Source: Sipunculus nudus
Lineage: Eukaryota > Annelida > Sipuncula > Golfingiida > Sipunculidae
Reading direction: 5' to 3'
Assembly (NCBI GenBank): GCA_026874595.1
Contig: CM049315.1
Span: 15,442,164-15,506,163 of the forward strand
DNA length: 64,000 bases
Shown: positions 59,520-64,000 of the stretch, piece by piece
Numbering within the stretch: the stretch's first letter is position 1
Layout: every line of letters starts with the position of its first letter
Translations under genes and position numbers: made by a program
The notes under the pieces: generated by a model
Database searches by the model: none
Told to the model about the DNA's origin: nothing
Seen by the model: the letters and a program-made list of their open reading frames with translations, nothing else

Positions 59520-59692
59520 CTTTCACCCCACCCCACTTTTTTAAGCCGTCGCAACCTTTCTGAAGGGTTTCAAACCAATTTATGTGGCCTGGACCCACTT
59601 TTCCGGACCTGGGGACCTTTTTTTAGGCTTTGTCATTAATCTTCTAGGGTTGGACACCCCCCCACCTTCCCTAAATCTTGGATCCGCCCCTG
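59520..59692. mobile_element. Fragment with CAGGGGCGGATCC end
   Basis: The right end AATCTTGGATCCGCCCCTG is the reverse of CAGGGGCGGATCCAAG, matching the family at 18366 and 43214. A run of seven Cs lies just inside. The left end was not identified. Confidence 0.4.
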
Positions 59693-59861
59693 GCATAATC
59701 CTTATCCGAATAGTTCGATTTCCATATAAGTACGTATGCGTAGTCCGTACCCTCTGTTGTTAGTTCCCGATAGCTAAAAACATTTTTAAAAACTATTTCA
59801 CCATAAATTTAATTCACATTTCTATATATAAGCAACAAAAATGGGTTTAAATCAGTTAAAA

Positions 59862-59863
<2 letters not shown>

Positions 59864-59914
<51 letters not shown>
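59864..59914. repeat. (TA)n microsatellite
   Basis: About 25 uninterrupted TA units. Confidence 0.98.
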
Positions 59915-59918
<4 letters not shown>

Positions 59919-62521
59919 CGAAAAGGATCTGAATTAATAATATTTCTTACGCAGTACTGACGCTTCCGCTTAAAACATTTAGAAAACATTTGTGTATGAT
60001 AAAAAAAGGACAACTATATTCAACAAAATGCCAATATTATTAGTTTCCGAAAGAGTGATCTCAGAAATGACATTTATACCAGTTGGAACTAGAGGTTGTT
60101 CATACAACATGTGCTGTATTGGAAAACTTTATGCTAAACCTGAAACTGGCAAGGTGATTGCTATGCGTTGTGTGCAAACATCTCTCCAGCAAGAGTGCGG
60201 ATATGGACTACCCATACGAATAACTGAACCCAACCTAGATAAAACCCACAAAGAATATTTACGGACTACGCATACGGACTACAGATACGGACAAAGATCT
60301 TATGGAAAATTACCTATACCTGAAATAAATGTAAAGGTTATTAATCTGTTACCTTTATCCTATGATCCGATGGTGCATGGTATGTAGCGGAAAAGCTTAA
60401 TAGATGCTAAGAATGTTATACCTTGTAACTTGTTGCACTTGTGTTATGAAGAAAAAATTGTAGCTTCATTTCCGAAAAAAAATCGTTAAACGCGTCGGCG
60501 CAACCTAAATAAATGGTATGTAAAAGAAACCATTGTGGCTAATAGATGAAAAAAGAAACCATTGTTGCTAATATATCACAAATATTTCAATCTGCATGAA
60601 GTATATGCAGAAAGTGAAAGAGAATGTTGATTAAAAAATATGGAGGACTTTGTTACTCTGAATAACATTTTCAACTTCACGTAAAAAGTAAAAACAAAAT
60701 GGATTTTCATTTACTATGCCATGTCTTTGCACAACTTCTGTGGTTATTAAGGTAATAAAACAGGTTTATCTGTTACATGAACTAATGTACAATACACAAA
60801 ACTCTGCAAAGAACATTTTCTGTACACCGCACAAATTCCGTAACCACTGCACGCGGGAACGTAAATGAATCCGGAACATGTGACGAAGACACGTATGCTA
60901 TCCCTAATATTATATACACTGTATTCTGGAGACACGTATGTTAGCACTAATATACTGTGACCTGGCAGCTAAAGTCGAAGCGTGAAGCAGAATGACACTA
61001 ACAAGATTGATTGCCCAACCTGTCCAGAAATTCACGATCAGAACTCCCGTCATCAGGGCCTCCATATGTCATGACCAACTTAAAGGTCGAAAATAAATAT
61101 CCATACGGAAAAAAATATTTCCACGTGTACTAATGACAACCGGCGAGACGAGCACATGTTTTCGACCACAAGATTCCCTTATCATAAAATATGTTATTAT
61201 CCCTATGTAATCACTTCAGAGGTAAGTTTTTATAGCCAATGTATAATCCGCATTGTGGAAGTATTAAACTGCTGTTTCCTCATGGACTCAACGCACGCAT
61301 CGTTTTCCTGGCTCACCGAAACGCTTACGTTTTATGGACAATATTCGGAGGGCCAATATTGATATTATTGAATTTAACGTGTTGTTATGTTTACTACTTT
61401 CCGGAAGAAAATGTACAATCATGGTCAAAGTCTTTACGGAGATCTACCCGGGGAATTACGCTTTAAATGGTAGGAGGAAAGTACATTCTCCTGGCAGTTA
61501 TAAAACTTTAATTCCAAATGTGGGATCAATAGGACATAGAACATATGTCTTCTTTTGAACAGCAGACGACCTAAATCTTAGTGAGTACCTTCAGTCTGAA
61601 TCACAATTAGGAGAATTCAATATTTATAGCTGTACTTACGAGACTACCTTCCGTCGCTGGTTGTATCATTCAGCAGACGCAAGGCTCCTTTTCCATTCAA
61701 GGAAAGAAAAACCGATTTGACCTGCCACCAGGAGAAGGTCTTACAAAACAAGCCTGTGGTATTGTTTCTCCTCCTCGCATGGTAGTGCAAGAGCTACCAA
61801 TAAATTGTCTTACATTTAACAGTGACGTCTGTTGCATTTGTTTCGGAAATAACGGCAAAAGAAGAGGATTCTATATCAATATAAACCCAACCCGCACATG
61901 CGACGTGGTCAAAGTTTAAAATCCCGTTCGGGAAACACGAAAGAGCAGATTAAACATCAGTAAATCAAGGCTTTGTTATGTAATGAATGGTTACAGGGAT
62001 TTAAAAAGTTTTTAACCTGACTGGTATATTGGTGTTTATTTTGAAGCACTCACTGAAGTAATGGTTTTATATTATGATCACAAGGACGTAATCAGCATGA
62101 AGATAATACACAATATAACCCCGGGTCCCTTTGCCTTACTGAGATGTTTATAAAGTTGTTTTTGGGATCCTTTACTTCATCTTTGATTAGATGGTTGTTT
62201 GTTAGAATCTAAGTATTTAATTGTTGCGCATTAGAATTCTAATATGTTAAAAACATTAGACATTTTACTAAAATACACAGGACATTAAATGACTTTCTGA
62301 CTTGAGAAGACGAGTCGTACACGAAAACATTTATTGGTTATTTGAAAATAAACTCAAGGGTTCTAACTCTACAGTTAATAAGGCTTTTCCAATGTTTCCA
62401 GGTTACATGAGCATCGAAATCCGCATGAGACGTCAGCTGTCGTGCAGCTGATGTGTCTTGGAGGGAAACCTTGGGGAGATTGTAATACCCCAAACCCTGG
62501 ACATCCAGGCACCTTAAGTTT
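59915..62521. other. No recognised gene; one 131-codon open frame
   Basis: A frame at 59992-60387 (+) runs 131 codons with Cys pairs (RGCSYNMCC) but no known family. Part of it, TACGGACTACGCATACG near 60262, is the exact reverse complement of a stretch near 59735. On the minus strand a strong donor (CTC|GTAAGTAC, about 61640) follows short upstream reading frames and could end a 5' untranslated exon; this is speculative. Confidence 0.3.
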
Positions 62522-63063
62522 GCTAACTAACTTTTAAAAACTTAGAGCTTAGAGCTTTGTCACCAGCAGACTGACTTTATTTTTTTTTGTTTTTGTTTTT
62601 TGTAGTATTTCTTTTTTATTAATATCAGGATGTTTACGAAGGAATAGGAAATTCAAGTGTCATGAGTCGGATTCAGGCCAATGCAGTTTAAAATCGGTAA
62701 AGTTGTCTTGTCTAGGCCGGTTCTTGTTAGGGCACTCATACGGTAGCCTTAAGTGACCGCGCACCTGTATGCTTTTTTGTGCTTTTTTTGCTTTTTGCTT
62801 TTTTTGCTAACTAACTTTTAAAAACTTAGATCATAGAGCTTTGTCACCAGCAGACTGACTTTATTTTGCTTTTGTAGTATTTCTTTTTTTTTATTAATAT
62901 CAGGATGTTTGCGTAGGAATAGGAAATTCAAGTGTCTCGTGTCGGATTTTGGCCAGTGCAGTTTAAAGTCGGTAAAGTTGTCTTGTCTAGACCGGTTCTT
63001 GTTAGGGCACTCATACAGTAGCCTTAAGTGACCGCGCACCTGTATGCTTTTTTGTGCTTTTGT
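62522..63063. repeat. Tandem duplication, period about 280 bp
   Basis: GCTAACTAACTTTTAAAAAC begins at 62522 and again at 62806. Both copies run through TTTGTCACCAGCAGACTGAC, ATATCAGGATGTTT and GGGCACTCATAC to CCTTAAGTGACCGCGCACCT, with small indels in poly-T tracts. The two copies are very similar, so the duplication is recent. Confidence 0.92.
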
Positions 63064-64000
63064 TTCTGGAGGCGTTTCCAGTTTTTGATATGCATATGAT
63101 CGGACGATTTGACATCAGCATTCGTATAAAAGCTGGATACGAGAAATTGACAATGACAAACTCCTGAGTGTGGCGCGCTGAAAAGTGTACTCTGCCAAAT
63201 TTGTTATCGGTCCGACAGGAGGGTCTGAAATGTCCGGCTTAGAAGCCATGTTCAGCTTAAAGATGGTGCCTGCGGGCGTAACAAGCATAAAAATCCGATG
63301 TCTGAGGAAGCCACTGTGATTTTTCCTGTAACGGACTTCGTGTTGCATTTTGCCGACGGACTGCTGAATCTAGCAGATTTTGTAGCGATTGTTTCCAGGA
63401 ACAGGCAGAGTACTGTATTTAAATGCGCTGTGTTTAAATGCGTACCGGCAAAGGTGCGGGATATTACTATGAGTGGGATTTCTGCTAAAATTCAGCTGTG
63501 TGGGACTTTTAAATTAAGCCCAGAAAGATAAGTCTGTGCTTGGCGCGTATTCGCCAGAGAGAGCCGTGAATCGCTGTCCCAGGTTTCGCTGTTTTGTGAC
63601 CTAGGTTGAGCGCATTCCTCCCAATGGTCAAGTCCACAGACAGGACAACACAAGTTGAGAAGGGAGTGAACAGGAACGGTCGTTTAACGTCATGGTTGGA
63701 TTCTGCCCAATATTTGTATGAACGCGCTAGCTTTAGCCAGTTTGTTCACCTCTTTGGGGTGCGACAAGCTCTATTTCATTTCTTTCCTCTTAATGCATAT
63801 AATCATGTCAAAATTAGTTAATTAGTTTCTGTAGATTTAAAATGGTATATTCAGGTGAATTTCGGGAGGTTATGATAAGAATATTAAAACTGATTACTTT
63901 GCAACATAACTGATGGAGATTTACGATTATAGCCAAGGATGAGCAATGATGGACAGTTGGACCAGACTTGCCTTTAGCAGAAACCCCTAATTAGATGTAT
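63064..64000. other. GC-richer segment, no gene recognised
   Basis: 63115-63348 (minus) and 63298-63531 (plus) are both open for about 77 codons. The base composition is higher in G+C than the neighbouring DNA, but no family is recognised on either strand. It could be a relic of the same element as the preceding duplication. Confidence 0.3.

Overview
This is AT-rich, intron-rich animal DNA with very low gene density and many transposon remains. The one gene I can name is a class C GPCR whose closest remembered relative is the insect GABA-B receptor subtype 3 (GABA-B-R3), a subunit type found in invertebrates. Long introns, CR1-like and L1/Tx1-like LINEs, an LTR, hAT-like elements and long C/G homopolymers would fit a lophotrochozoan, most likely a mollusc. 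That placement is inference; no diagnostic marker is present.

Layout. 1-3 kb: two candidate + strand exons (912-1456) that I cannot assign, then a fold-back element with 159-nt inverted arms (about 1516-2800). 3-6.5 kb: a broken L1/Tx1-like LINE interrupted by a 0.2 kb piece of LTR. 6.5-24.6 kb: fifteen minus-strand exons of the GABA-B-R3-like receptor. They run from the first lobe of the ligand-binding Venus flytrap domain (24565) through seven membrane segments to the C-terminal coiled coil (6532). Every junction is GT-AG and all reading phases agree. The signal peptide and first part of the flytrap (upstream) and the end of the C-terminal tail (downstream) were not found.

24.6-64 kb holds no gene I can name. 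It contains a 21-bp minisatellite split by 275-bp tandem units with a tRNA-like promoter (29.3-31.0 kb), a 911-bp non-autonomous hAT element with a perfect 8-bp target duplication (38.3-39.2 kb), a solo LTR (41.0-41.9 kb) and a broken CR1-like LINE (44.3-46.0 kb) followed by an unexplained 222-codon open frame. A 6.6 kb segment (48.5-55.2 kb) is bounded by short inverted ends and CATGTTT-rich arrays; it has a G-rich minisatellite and a candidate two-exon gene. Small CAGGGGCG-ended elements, tandem duplications and microsatellites are scattered throughout.

The receptor exons are the only coding sequence here clearly under constraint. In vertebrates and insects, GABA-B subunits form heterodimers that signal through Gi/o; the third subunit's function is less settled. 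The most unusual structure is a tandem repeat that has copied the end of receptor exon 14 with its splice donor several times into the following intron. I saw no CRISPR array, operon or convincing functional tRNA or rRNA gene. Exon boundaries were read by hand from reading frame and splice consensus, without alignment software.
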